A DNA stretch of 64,000 bases from Agarophyton chilense (lineage: Eukaryota > Rhodophyta > Florideophyceae > Gracilariales > Gracilariaceae), in NCBI GenBank assembly GCA_030374765.1, contig JARGXX010000116.1, forward strand, positions 620,001 to 684,000, read 5' to 3'. Below the pieces are notes generated by a model, which worked only from the letters and a program-made list of their open reading frames with translations, made no database searches and was not told the origin of the DNA. The stretch's first letter is position 1. Every line of letters begins with the position of its first letter. Positions 11,007 through 21,818 of the stretch are shown here, piece by piece. Position numbers and translations under genes: made by a program.

Positions 11007-12863
11007 ATGGGTCCTTCACCACTTCTGAGGATCGCCACAAAACCGGCACATCGGTACAACTTTTTTTCTACTCCTTCGACTTTCGGCGATAAGCAACTTC
11101 TCGCAACAGCAGTCTCAACCAGCCCTCTCAAGGGAATGAACCCATACTTCATCAACCCACTCTCGGGGCCGTCGGCCTCCGCGCCGGCGGACAACGAAGC
11201 TCCCCAGCAGGGTGGATATTTCTCCGGTTTTGATGCGGCTCCGTCAGGTACCGAATCTTCCGCCTCGGCGAGCAACCGACATCCTCAGGAGGATTTGGAC
11301 ACTAACGCGGTGGCGTGGAACTCCGCTCATGCGATGCCCTTGGTAGCAAACTCCCGAGGTTGGATCTCAAACGAATCCTTTCGAAGGTGGGGTCCCCTTA
11401 CCGATCCGGTGATATATTCCCGCGCTCCGTGGTTCCATCCGACAGCGGTTCGCGACGATGAGCTCATCGACTCCTACGTGGAGGACGGCTTATTGCCGGG
11501 TGGCCTACCTGTCGAGGTTGTACGTTCTCTTGATTGGAGGGCGCGGGTAGCCATAGAGCCTCAGTATCTCTACCGCGGTCGCGGGGAGTCCCTGGACAAG
11601 GCGCGCGCAGCGATGGCGGCTCTGGCCTACCAGCGATCGGAGAGGTCACGCTTTGACCATCTGGTTCTCCCGGAGTACGGGTTCGATGTCGCCTATTACT
11701 GCACGTACGGTGAGGTCTCCTACGGGGATAACCTGGCAGCCTTTCCCGAAGCCGAGTTCCGCGGACCTGGTTTTCCTCTCCGAGAAGATATGCTCCAATG
11801 GAGTCGTCCCATCCTTCGGGCTTAATTCAGGTACCATCAACGGCAGTTTACCCAGTATGGGTTCGATCGACGCGTGTGCTTCGAGCGCCGCTCGCGCTCC
11901 CGTTTCGGGTTCCTTGTCCCGTGTCCTCACGTGAAACTGGAGCGTATCCGTAACACGGCGAAGTTTGGGCGATTCGTGCCCCTTCCAGCTTGGTGGGGTA
12001 AGGTTGAGGTCCTCCGAGGGTGCTTTGCTGAACTGCCCCCGTGCATCTACTATATCGGGTCTCGTTTGATGCACGACCCGAACTCGGGATACTGGGCCCT
12101 CGTTGCAGCCGAGTGGGCAGCCCGCGTAGCGGCGCACCTCCTCTGGGATGCTCATGACCATTTCCGTATCTGGTATATTCCTCCGATGCTACGGACAATC
12201 ATGCGTCAGATCGACCTTGTCCCAGCGTTGGGTTCGGTCAGCAACGTGCAGGACCTGTATCCAATCTTGGACGTGATCGATAACACCCAATGGGATCGAG
12301 TTCCAGTGGAAAATCAGCCCGCAGGGGAAGGATCCGCGCGAGACAAGTCTCCTGGCCGGTACGATCCGGGCTCCGGTAACTGGGTCTATTACAATCCCTT
12401 CGAAGGGGTTCGCATCAGCGCGGCGCAAGCACTGGCGCTGATGGACTCGCCTCGACCGATGCCGGTGGGACACCCGACGGGGTTTATTTATACCGACGAT
12501 TACGAGTACGAGCCTCCAGTAGACCTGGACGATCCAGCGTTGGATAACGACATGCCACCTCCTAGTGGAGTACTCCCTGTTGAGCCATCTGCACCCTTCC
12601 AACAAGTGGGAACGACCTCAGCTGCGGCGGCGAATGCATCCGGTGGCGGTCCATCGGCTCCCCCCGGGTAGGGTGTGAACACCCTTGCGCAGGCGCCGGT
12701 TGCCACTCTGCAAGCGGATAGTGTGCGACAAGGCCTCGTGAACGCGGGCATTCCGATTCCCCCGGGTATGACGGATGTGAGCCAGATGTTGGCTTTCGCC
12801 TCGGCCTACCATCAGGGTCAGGATCCCAACGGTGGGGCGGGTCCCTCCTCGGGCTTTCCGTAG
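11007..12863 (+). pseudogene. E1 antisense ORF, unknown family, conserved in E2
   Basis: This plus-strand frame runs opposite to gag-pol for about 618 codons. It starts at ATG 11007 (open back to a GTG at 10968) and is broken only by TAA 11823-11825 and TAG 12669-12671, with no frameshift. I do not recognise the family. The second half is clearly homologous to the antisense frame of E2: ELPPCIYYIGS here against ELPPAISYIGS there, and FERRSRSRFGFLVP against WERRTRSRLGYLVP. The first half also matches (APWFHPTAVRDDELI against APWFDPVAIHDDALI). At the first stop E2 has a sense Glu codon. The C-terminal third is Pro/Gly/Ser-rich. It converges on the chromodomain across a pyrimidine tract. Extra antisense ORFs are known in some plant gypsy lineages; no relation to them is established here. 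Confidence 0.75.
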
Positions 12864-12930
12864 TTCCGCCTTCGGGCAATTGTAGAGTCCATAGCTTGGC
12901 GGCAATAGTAAACTTCTGATATTTGCATAA

Positions 12931-13092
12931 CTTCTTTTCTTCTTCCTTCCTAGGATCTTAACTTCTACTTCATCTTCTTCATTCCTTTTTAGGATCTTCT
13001 TCATCTTCGTCTTCATCTTCTTCCCTTCCTAGGGTCCAATCTTCTTCTTAATCTTCTTCTCCACTTCGTGGGTCTTCTTTTCCTTTTTTCAT
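12931..13092. repeat. CTT-rich tract between the convergent E1 genes
   Basis: A pyrimidine-rich low-complexity stretch of CTT/ATCTTC repeats; on the element's sense strand it is a GAA-rich purine tract. It lies between the antisense ORF end (12863) and the chromodomain end (13266). E2 has a purine-rich tandem repeat in the same place. Confidence 0.7.
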
Positions 13093-13265
13093 CATAAACT
13101 GTCCCGATAACCGGTGCTGTGTTCCCCGGTTAACGGCGCTAGGCCGAGGGCCAGTAGACATTCCCTCTCAATACGTGTTCTTCGGGATACTCTCCTCAAT
13201 TCCTCTTCAGAGGTCCAACACCTTCCTCACTTCGAGGTCCCATCCACACCAGTTCCCGTGGTGGC

Positions 13266-13583
13266 TTACCCGACTTGGGCACGATCCAGATTTGGAGGCA
13301 AGGTTACCCGAGCGCGTGGGTGATAGGATAAAACCTTAGACCTCGGAAGGTGCTCAATGGGTTCCACTGTATCCTCATCAGGCGAGAATCCGTACCATCG
13401 GACTTGGTAGCGAACTTCTCCATCGGGAGTGTAGATGTGACTCACGATGCGATCGATAACGAATTCCTGCGGGTACACTTTTCCCTGTTCGGGCTTCTCT
13501 TCCATCTTGGAACGCTCTAATTCCCTTGAGGGTGTCAACATAGGGTCTAGACACACCCCGGTGGGTTCTTTTCCGTGTTGCAA
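13266..13583 (-). pseudogene. E1 chromodomain tail of pol
   Basis: The frame encodes FVIDRIVSHIYTPDGEV and RYQVRWYGFSPDEDTVEP, a chromodomain as found at the C-terminus of chromovirus integrases, where it directs integration to marked chromatin. The aromatic cage is partly kept (W in VRWYGF), but the usual DTWEP reads DTVEP. It is in the same frame as pol but separated from it by about 520 bp containing several stops and a local duplication, so it may no longer be translated with pol. Confidence 0.8.
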
Positions 13584-13840
13584 GCGGGTCTCAGCACTTC
13601 GTCCAAACGGCGCCGAGTGGCCTGTGGGCTACGTTGTAACTTCCGTCTACGGAGTCAAAACGGCCCAGTTTTGAATTCTTCTTAAAGCTGAGATCTTCCC
13701 AATAACAACGGTGTTCTAAGATTCCGTGACGGTTGAGAAACCCCGACGCGGTAGCGTCTCCAATCTCAGGGGGGTAAGACTTGAACGTAAACCCGAGCTA
13801 CGGGGACGAAGGTTGCTCCCGTGCAACGCGCCGTGCGACG

Positions 13841-13999
13841 GAGGCGGTTTGCGCGACGGTTGGTCGTCAGAGCCTTTTGATTGGCTCAGTGAGGCGGGTT
13901 GCGCGACAGTTGGTCGTCAGAGCCTTTTGATTGGCTCGGTGCCATTCGACGTGGGCGACATAAATGCGCGGGCGCCGGTTGCCACTCCGCAAGCGGATA
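13841..13999. repeat. 50-bp tandem duplication and copy of antisense-ORF tail
   Basis: Positions 13841-13890 and 13891-13940 are a 50-bp tandem duplication with three differences. Just after, 13966-13999 repeats 12687-12720, which lies in the antisense ORF, with two differences over 34 bp. The stretch sits between pol and the chromodomain and probably explains why that frame is broken. Confidence 0.75.
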
Positions 14000-14105
14000 T
14001 GAGGTGGCGCTTTAGGCAAGCGCTAGCACTCTCCTGAGCTGTCCCCGACGGGTCTCACTCATTTATTTCCCATTCCTGAGGGTTACAGTGTCTCCATAGG
14101 AGTTC

Positions 14106-17100
14106 CTATTCCCATTCCATAACGGAGAGCCAAATTTGGTCAACCTCGTCGTCGAGATCTTCCCCGTGCGGGTCCGCTGACACAGCTCGTTCCCGAGAAA
14201 GCGGGGTTTGAGTGTGCGACACCTCAGTGTCTCTTCCGCGGCGGCGGGTGATCGTCGGCTCTGTAGGCGTTCCGGGTGCGGAGTTCTCCACACGACTCTC
14301 CCTAGGCGGGGTTTCGTCATCTTTTCTGACGTCGTGCTCGGCTGGGTCGGCGGTGATGTCGCTACCCATACGCTGGGGTTGTGACTTCTCTGTCGCCGGG
14401 TCGGTCGGGCTCGCCGTCTCACTGTGAGAACTAGATTCCCTGTTAGGGCGACTGGCTGACGCCGAAACATCGTCCTGCGAAGGAACTAAGTCCTCCTTCC
14501 CCTCCTCAGGCGGAGAGCCAGGCGGCTTGATTACCTCCGGTGGGGTAATAACTCTGTAAGAGTTCGTTGACTGGGCCCTTGAGGGAGCGGGCCCAGGTTC
14601 AGGAGTATCCGAAGTTTCCGGTAGGTCGGTTAAACCACGTTCCGGGTGCGGAATTATAACGGGGCGGGTGTTCGAATCTCCGCCTGACGGGTTAACTTCC
14701 GTTGAATCATCCCCTGTGGAGGGCGTTGGTGCCGACAACACTTCCACATTTGGGTTGGGCGCTCGTGTGATGCGGTCCCTGGAGATCTGTTCGTGGCGGT
14801 TAGCGATATCCAATACCACCGTGTCCGGGTCTACAAAAACCACACGATAGGATCCGTCCACAATTGGCGAAAGCTTGTGCCTACGTTCCTCTTCAGGATT
14901 GTAGTATTCCTTTCGAAGGAAAGCGAAGTCGTCGGGCTCCACCTGTGGTAGAGGTTTGCGAACCCGATTGTCAAAGTCCTTCTTGTAGGCGCGTTGAGCT
15001 TTGTCCATTGCTTTCCGGGCTATCGGCACCATCTTCGTAAGCCACTCCTTCCAGGCTTCTCGGTACAATCCCGGTGACGGGTACGTCGACAGCGTCGGTT
15101 GAGCCTCGATGGCGACCGGCGGCGGTGTCCTCGACAGTACCAGTTCGAATGGGGATAACGATGTAACCCGATGTACCTGGGTGTTGTATGCATACGTGAT
15201 AGCGTCTGTGTACAAGTCCCAATTTTTGGGGTGATCCGCAACATACGATCTCAAAGCGTTGAGTATCGTGCGGTTAAACCTCTCCACCTGGCCATTCCCC
15301 TGAGGGTGATACGTAGTAACAAATAAATTCCTTTCATCAAGGATTCGACATACATCCTGAAAGAACTTTGATGCGAATTGCCCTCCGTTGTCGGATAACA
15401 ACTGCACCGGCGGTCCATATACGAACACCCAATGGGTCACGAACGCTTGCGCGACGGTAGCGGCAGTGATCCGCTTCAGCGGCACAGTTCTCGTTAACTT
15501 AGAGAATCTGTCAGAAATGACAAGCAGATACCGATGACCTCGGGGCGTTCTGATAAACTCCCCTAGGATGTCTATGGCCACGAATTCGAGTGGAGCCCGT
15601 GCCGGGAACAGCGTCAACTTCTTAGAGTGCTTCCGAAGTTTGACGTCATTCTTGGCGCAATTGGCGCAGGCCCGTCTGACGGCGTAACAATCGAATGCCA
15701 TTGCCGGCCAGTAAAAGTCCCTTCTCAACGTGAGGTACAGTTTTCTTCCCCCGGGGTGGGCGCCAACCTTCAAATAGTGAGTGAGATGTAATACCCTCTG
15801 TTGTAGGGTGTGAGGCACCACTATCCTCGGGCGAGGTCCAACGGTCCTGATTCGGTAACCCTGATCGTCGTCCTCGAAAGGTAACTGAAATCCTCCATTG
15901 AGGCGAGCCCGAATCCGTGTACAGAATGGGTCGAGCTGTTGCTCGCGTATCATCTCGTCTGGAGAGATAGGTATAAAAGAGCCAGTCGGCGAATCCAGAC
16001 TCTCGTTGACGAGTATATCGTCACAAACATCATCCGTCAGCGGTTGAGCTCCTCCCTCGAGGTCCGATACCATAAAGCATGGGATGTCATCGTCCTCGTA
16101 GCGGTCCGTTTCCGCTGTTGTTCCCAAGCGGGATAGTGCATCAGCCTGAGTGTTCAGCTTCCCTTTCTTGTACAGGATCTCAAAGTCGAATTCCGACAGT
16201 TGGAGACGCCAGCGCATAAGGCGGCCCGAGGGTTCGGAGATCTCCAGGAGCCAACGCAAGCATGCGTGGTCCGTATGGACTTTGAAACGAGTACCCATCA
16301 GATAGGGGCGAAGTGTAGCTAAGGCCCACACAACGGCTAAACATTCTTTCTCGGAGACCGAGTAGTTCCTTTCATGGACATTCAGGGAACGTGACAAGTA
16401 CCGAATAGGGTGACGTTCACCATCCTTAGAGGATTGGAACAGTGCACACCCTACTTGGTTTGCACTAGCATCGGTGTCCACTTCGTAAGGGAGCCCAGGA
16501 TTGGGTAGAGCCAAGATTGGCGGTGATGTTACGGCATTCACCAGTGCCGTGAAGGCAGACGCTTCCGCGTCGCCAAAAGGTTCCAGTTCAACTGGTTGTC
16601 CCTTCGTCAGGAGCCTGTTGAGGGGGGTGGCAATATCCGCAAAGTTCGGGACGAATCGGCGATACACGTTACACAGACCTAAGAAGGATCGCAACTCCGT
16701 TTGAGTTTTCGGGTGTTTTGCTTCCTTCAAGGATTTCACTTGCACTTCATCGATTGAAAGCTGTCCGGGACCGATGAGATGACCCAGATACTTAACCGAA
16801 TCGGTGAAAAACTCGCACTTCTTGAGTTTCAAGGTGATTCCCGCGTCGCGGAGTATCTTCATTACGTCTCTGACGTGTTCGAGGTGGTCATCCAGGTTGT
16901 TGGAGAAGACAATAATGTCGTCCAAACACACTAGACACGTCCTCCACTTGAAGGGAGCCAACAGAATGTCTATCGCCCGTTGAAACGTTGCGGGGGCATT
17001 TGTCAACCCAAAAGGCATCCTCCGGAATCGGAAAAGTCCTTGATGACACACGAACGCCGTTTTGTCTCGATCTTCCTCCCTAATAGGGACTTGCCAGTAG

Positions 17101-18638
17101 CCCGAATTGGCGTCGAGGGTAGAGAAAACAGTAGCGCTCCCAAGGGAGTCGATGTATTCGTCCATCCGAAGGATCGGGTACACATCCTGAATGATTACCT
17201 CGTTCAGGCGTCTGTAATCGATGCAGAAACGCTACGATCCATCCGGTTTCGGAACTAACACCACTGGTGAGGCCCAAGAAGACTGGGCAGGTTCAATTAC
17301 GCCCGCTTTAAGCATCTTCTCCTCCTGAGATTTCTCCTCTTCCCGAGATTTCGGTCCAGCCCTGTAAAGGTGTTGGGCAATAGGCCGAGTGTTCGGTAAC
17401 AAGTCGATGCGGTGTTCTGTAATCCCAATAGTTCCAAGGGAACCATCCCACATGGGGGTAAATTCACGATGCATGTGCCTCAGCTTCTCCCGATGAGATG
17501 CGGGTACATGGTTGAGATCCCATTTTCCCAATTCCTGAACAGGATCGGTCTGGTCGGCTCCTGTGATTGGGGCCGTAACCTCCTGAGGTTTAAAGTGTTC
17601 AGCGTGTGGAGCTGCAGTCGTATGGTCACCGTCTTCCGCGATTTCGGCAGTGTCCTCCCCCTCCTTAGGATCCGCCACACCAAGGACCTCTGCGATAGAG
17701 ATCTTTGTAGGTACGACCGCATGCGGGTGTGGAAGAACAGAACCCAGGATCTGGTGTTTGACCAAATGCTGCGTTGTCTTTCCAAAGTTGGCTACCAAAA
17801 CCTTGAAAGGTTTATCCGGTTCCACGGAGACAACCCCATTCGCAAGGGCTAGTTGACGCCACGTATACAGAGACGGGTTCGGTTGTACCACATGCACACC
17901 AATTTGCTTGGTAACAACTGTGACCCAAACCTGGGTTTCTGGCGGTATAGCCACTGACTTCGCAACCTTTACCCGTGTAGACACCGGGTCCTTCTTCACA
18001 GATTCCTGCGCGACAGGGAGAGGAACGCGTGTTCGCGCTGCTCCCTGTAAGGGTTTACGAACGATTGGGATCGTAGACCCGTCTTCGAGTTCCACAGTTC
18101 TACTCCGAGGACGGATGGCTTCCACGAAGCGGTCGCAAAAGTCACAACCCAGTATGACTGGTGCTGCAAGTGACTTGCATACAATAAACTCCAGTTGGAC
18201 GAGATAGGAGCCTAACCTCACCATGAGGGAAATTGTACCAAGTGTCCGTAGCGGGTTGTTGTTCGCATCGGCGATATCCAAACGTGGACCGGTACGAACT
18301 TGGACCCGGAGCAGCGGGGGTAACAATTCCACATGAATTACGTTAGGAGCGGCTCCTGTGTCCAGGACAGATATTTGACGAACCATAAACTGGTTGGACA
18401 GGCCGAAGTCGGCGAATACTTTATAATTCCGCTTGGCCATTACCATAACTCGATCCGGAATATGGAGATTACGGGACCGTATCCACGGGCGACGGAGGAC
18501 ACTAAAGTATCCCGAGTTAACGTCGGTTTTAGCCGTTCTCCTTGAAAGGATAGTCACAGCTGGGGAGCGAAGCTGGAGCGCCTCGGGCGTCTTCAACTCC
18601 GGCTTAGAAGACGCCCCTCCCGCAGGGGAGACTCCCAA
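14106..18638 (-). pseudogene. pol: E1 pol: protease, reverse transcriptase, RNase H, integrase
   Basis: One frame of about 1,510 codons is broken only by TAG 17232-17234, inside the reverse transcriptase motif just after PKPDGS. In order it shows protease (LDTGAAPN, about residue 93), reverse transcriptase (FSTLDANSGYWQ, then CLDDIIVF in place of the usual YLDD), RNase H (DTDASANQVG, TDHACLRWLL), the integrase zinc finger (HPGG through CANCAKN) and the integrase core with Asp, Asp and Glu present (AIDILGEF, LSDNGGQF, GQVERFNRTI). The tail after the core is Pro/Ser/Glu-rich. The frame lies -1 to gag and is open across the gag stop, so expression by -1 frameshifting is likely. It has no ATG near its start. 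Confidence 0.9.
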
Positions 18639-18650
18639 GTTTAGTTTTTC
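18617..18650 (-). promoter_or_regulatory. E1 gag-pol -1 frameshift site with hairpin
   Basis: On the minus strand the end of gag reads GAAAAAC followed directly by the stop TAA, and the pol frame is -1. Eleven bases past the stop a short hairpin, CTCCC-CTGC-GGGAG (18630-18617), follows. E2 has the same GAAAACTAA junction. The heptamer is not a textbook slippery site because its first base is G. Confidence 0.5.
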
Positions 18651-20671
18651 GAAGCGGACCCCACCGAATTCGGTGCAGCAGCCTCGAAGGGGACCGGTTG
18701 TTCCCCGTTCGCGGGTACAAGTTCTGTATCCCTGTCAGCAAGGTGAGCTCGGAGTATCCATTGCTGCTCATAGGACCAACTCGGGACTCGAGCTTTCTCC
18801 TCAGGGGTCAGAGCCTCGTACTGAGCGATAATTCGTGAACCCTCCCGCAGGGGAAATGTGCAGTCTGGTGCTTTGTGACCACGGAGGTAACACAAATAGC
18901 AAATCAGCTCTGCCGGGTTCGGTTGTGGACGTGAATCCACGCGACGTGGTGCTGTATCCCTCCATCCGGGGCGAGAGAACCGAGCAGCGGTATTCGCAAA
19001 AGGTAGCGATGCGGCTGGCACCCTCCGTCCTTGGGTATAGAGCGCAGGGTCTTCATCCGTAGTCGGAGCGGATGTCGATGGCAACTCAGACGTACGCATA
19101 GATTCGGGGTTACTTCCCATGAAGTGAATGTTATCATTGACCCCCACAGGGGCAGGGCCTCCTGCGAGTGACAAAGACGAGTTACCTCCATCGGCGAGGA
19201 GTGCACGTGTCGGCCGACTCTTTCGGTTCTGCCGGGCACGGAGAGTATCCCCCTCAGCCTGGGCGTACTGAACCAGTTCCAAGTAGGTCAGCTTGCGCTT
19301 CTCTTCCCGATGTCGGGCAACCAATGCCCTTATCGAGGGGTCCAAACCATCCACAAACATGGTGCATCTCTCGTAGGCGGGGAATACATTCCCGCATCGG
19401 TGAAACGCTTTATTCAAGCGAGTTGAATACACCGTTTCGGTTTCCATCGGCTTCTGCCGCGTATCCCTTAATGCAAGGGTTGCTTCCTGAATCGCATTTC
19501 CAGTAGCGTATGACCTCAAGAGGTACTGCACCGCTTCGGGCCAGCACGTGACTCCCCTTTCCGAGGCTCGGGATGATGCGCGGACGGAGTTGAACTGGTC
19601 TTCAGCCATCCCCTTTAAGAAATAGGGTAATGCAAGATACGCTTGCGCTTCACTCATACCGAGGATGTCAGCCTCCTGGACGAACCTCGCAAGGAAATCG
19701 AGCACAAGAATTGGGTCTGTTCCTGTGAACTCCCTCTTCTGTAGGGTGATGCTCAGCCTTTTGATGTAGTCCTTGACCTTACCCGTTCCGCGGGATGTTC
19801 GATCTCCCGAAGGGTTATCCAACCGGTAATAGCAGTACGATAGCAGCTTCCGATAGAGAGGATTCGTCGGCTTCAGCTCCCTTAATCCACGATGTTTCCT
19901 ATCCTTCTTCTGGGTACGGATTGCCCCTTGAGAGGTGTAAGTAGCCTTCGACCGAGTCGCCCAGGATGACCGGCGTCCATCTTTACTATCCGAAGATTCG
20001 GAGGACGAACGCGATGACGAGCGATTGGGATCGGAATCCGATAAATCCTCTTGGAGGTGAACCCTCTTCTTGGACTTGCGGCGGTCCCGTTTAGCGGAGC
20101 GGTGTTCTTCGTCTTCCAAAACGTCGGGTTTATCCTTCGAGGCTTCTGTGTCTCAGTCCATACGGATAATGGCCTCGAGGGTGTCCAGCCGAGCTCGGAA
20201 GCGTTCCGCTTGCACGCGGTTTTCCTCCACGAGGCTCCGGTACTCCTGGATAACGACCCCAGGGGTACCAAAGCTTTCCAAAAGGGAGTTCACATCCCTC
20301 CTCAGGGTACGAAGGTCATCGGCGACTCCCCGCACCTGGGCGTCCTCCACCTTGCGGCGGAGGGTAGTAACCTCCTGAAGGAGCTCGACGTGAGCCGCGT
20401 TGGCGATATCGATTTGAGTCTCCAGGCGCTGTAATTCAGGGTCGGCCCGCCTTGGGGGTGCTGCTGAGGGGGTCTCCACCACTGGAGCTGGGCCCACAGC
20501 CACGACCCCTCGAGGACCTGAAACCACTGAGGGTGCTCTCCGAGTGTCCGGATCGATACCGGAATCGTTCCGGACTTCGGGAATTGAGCTCCTCGACCTA
20601 GGCGGGGCCGGGGGCACTGAATCCGCTTGACGGTTCGATCCAGTCCTGGAACCACGGGTAGGCGGCGACAT
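18641..20671 (-). pseudogene. gag: E1 gag polyprotein with one in-frame stop
   Basis: A frame of 676 codons starts at ATG 20671 and ends in TAA at the pol junction. It is broken only by TGA 20155-20153. The N-terminal part is Pro/Arg-rich, followed by a coiled coil (ELQRLETQIDIANAAHVELL). Then come an Arg/Ser/Lys-rich linker, the capsid-like helical core around IKRLSITLQKREFTG and LDFLARFVQEADILG, and a CCHC zinc knuckle (CYLCYLRGHKAPDC). E2 gag has the same layout and similar sequence. Gag would package element RNA in cytoplasmic particles. The stop lies between the coiled coil and the core. Confidence 0.88.
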
Positions 20672-20878
20672 GCTGCAGACACGACACCGACGATTCAGGG
20701 TAACGATGAAATTCGATCACGAGATTCCCGGAGAACGGATGACGTAACACAAAACAAAAATAAAAACCAATTCCACCCTTTCCAAAGGGGACCACTACAA
20801 CAAATCTTCACGACGGCGCTCCCTCTTCCAAGAGATATTCCAACACGTGGATGACCAACCCAAAAGTCCGAGAACGAA

Positions 20879-20896
20879 TTCTAAGTCGGGAGACCA
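20879..20896 (-). promoter_or_regulatory. E1 primer-binding site
   Basis: Two bases inside the 5' LTR, the minus strand reads TGGTCTCCCGACTTAGAA, complementary to a tRNA ending in CCA. The same 18 bases occur at the same place in E2, and near matches occur in E4 and E5. The tRNA is not identified. Confidence 0.8.
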
Positions 20897-20898
20897 CT

Positions 20899-21818
20899 TG
20901 TGGAGCAAAACCCGGCGACGGGAAGTGCTCTCAAGGTGTTCGAAGCCTTGCTCCCTGGGGGAGGCAGACTCAGAGACAGAGCCCTCCGTTACACCCGTAG
21001 TGTGGGGTGTAACTCCCACAGGGGATTCCGGCAGTACCGACGGAGGTGAGGGGTAGAAACCGTTGGGTCGGGAATGGGTATGGGTATCCCAAAGAATGGG
21101 GGAAATCCGGCGAAGAGGAAAAGCAAGGCGAGGGTCGGGCACTAACAGGCACCGGACCCGAGAACCAGAAAAGGGGCGAAACAACAAAAGAAACCCAATA
21201 CAGGGGCGAAAACCTGTCCTCGAAAGGAAACACAAAAAGCACGCAACAAGTAAGCAGAACCCTCACGGGGTATCGTGCACGCAGGTCGTCTGAGCGGTCC
21301 AAAGGGGGTCGTTGCACGGAACCCATATGGGCACTCTCCAAGTGGAGTCGTGTCCCTACGCAGGCGTTGCTAACCAGAGCCCGTTCCGGGTTGTAAGGCC
21401 GAAACGATGCCGACGAAGAACCTCTAAAGGTATCGAAGACCAACCTTGGTTCCTCTTTACTCTGAGCCTCGGACTGTCAGATCTCGTCTCCCTAAGTAGG
21501 GCCCAATAACTAAACTCTACTAATTACCGTGGTGCACACCTGCTCAGGGCCATACACGTGGAGATCCCACTGTCAGGGCCCAAAAGTCCAACGTTCTAAC
21601 AAATATCCGAAAATCGGTGCCGAAATTAAGCCACGTGTATCACGGGGCCAATCCAACCATGGGCCATCCGAATCTTCCCTTCATAGGCGAACTCTAACCA
21701 GAAAACCGTGCCACCTCAGCACACCTTAGAGGGGATCATAGTCATAACCCTCGGAGGGTTCAACCCTCATTCTATGAGTTGCATCTTCAAGTATCCCCTA
21801 ACTGGGCGTTGCTCTACA
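20899..21818 (-). repeat. E1 5' LTR
   Basis: The 920-bp copy begins TGTGGAGC and ends GCTCTACA on the plus strand, nearly identical to 10004-10925. As the 5' LTR of the minus-strand element it should carry the promoter for gag-pol. Confidence 0.93.

Larger units (their letters stand above)
10004..21818 (-). mobile_element. Ty3/gypsy chromovirus E1, full length, with antisense ORF
   Basis: This complete 11.8-kb element is flanked by a perfect 5-bp target duplication, GCCAG (9999-10003 and 21819-21823). Read on the minus strand its order is 5' LTR (21818-20899), primer-binding site, gag, pol (protease, reverse transcriptase, RNase H, integrase), chromodomain, an antisense gene, polypurine tract and 3' LTR (10925-10004). 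The LTRs differ by about 15 substitutions and one 2-bp indel over 920 bp (my count), about 1.6 percent. Gag and pol each have one in-frame stop, pol and the chromodomain are separated by stops, and the antisense frame has two stops. The copy is therefore probably not autonomous although recent. Confidence 0.93.

Noticed and set aside
14106-20671. Stop-codon reassignment or programmed readthrough to explain in-frame stops
   Set aside because: All three stop codons occur inside frames, at different places in each copy, and the host genes end normally in TGA or TAG. For E1 the number is about what about 1.6 percent LTR divergence would predict.
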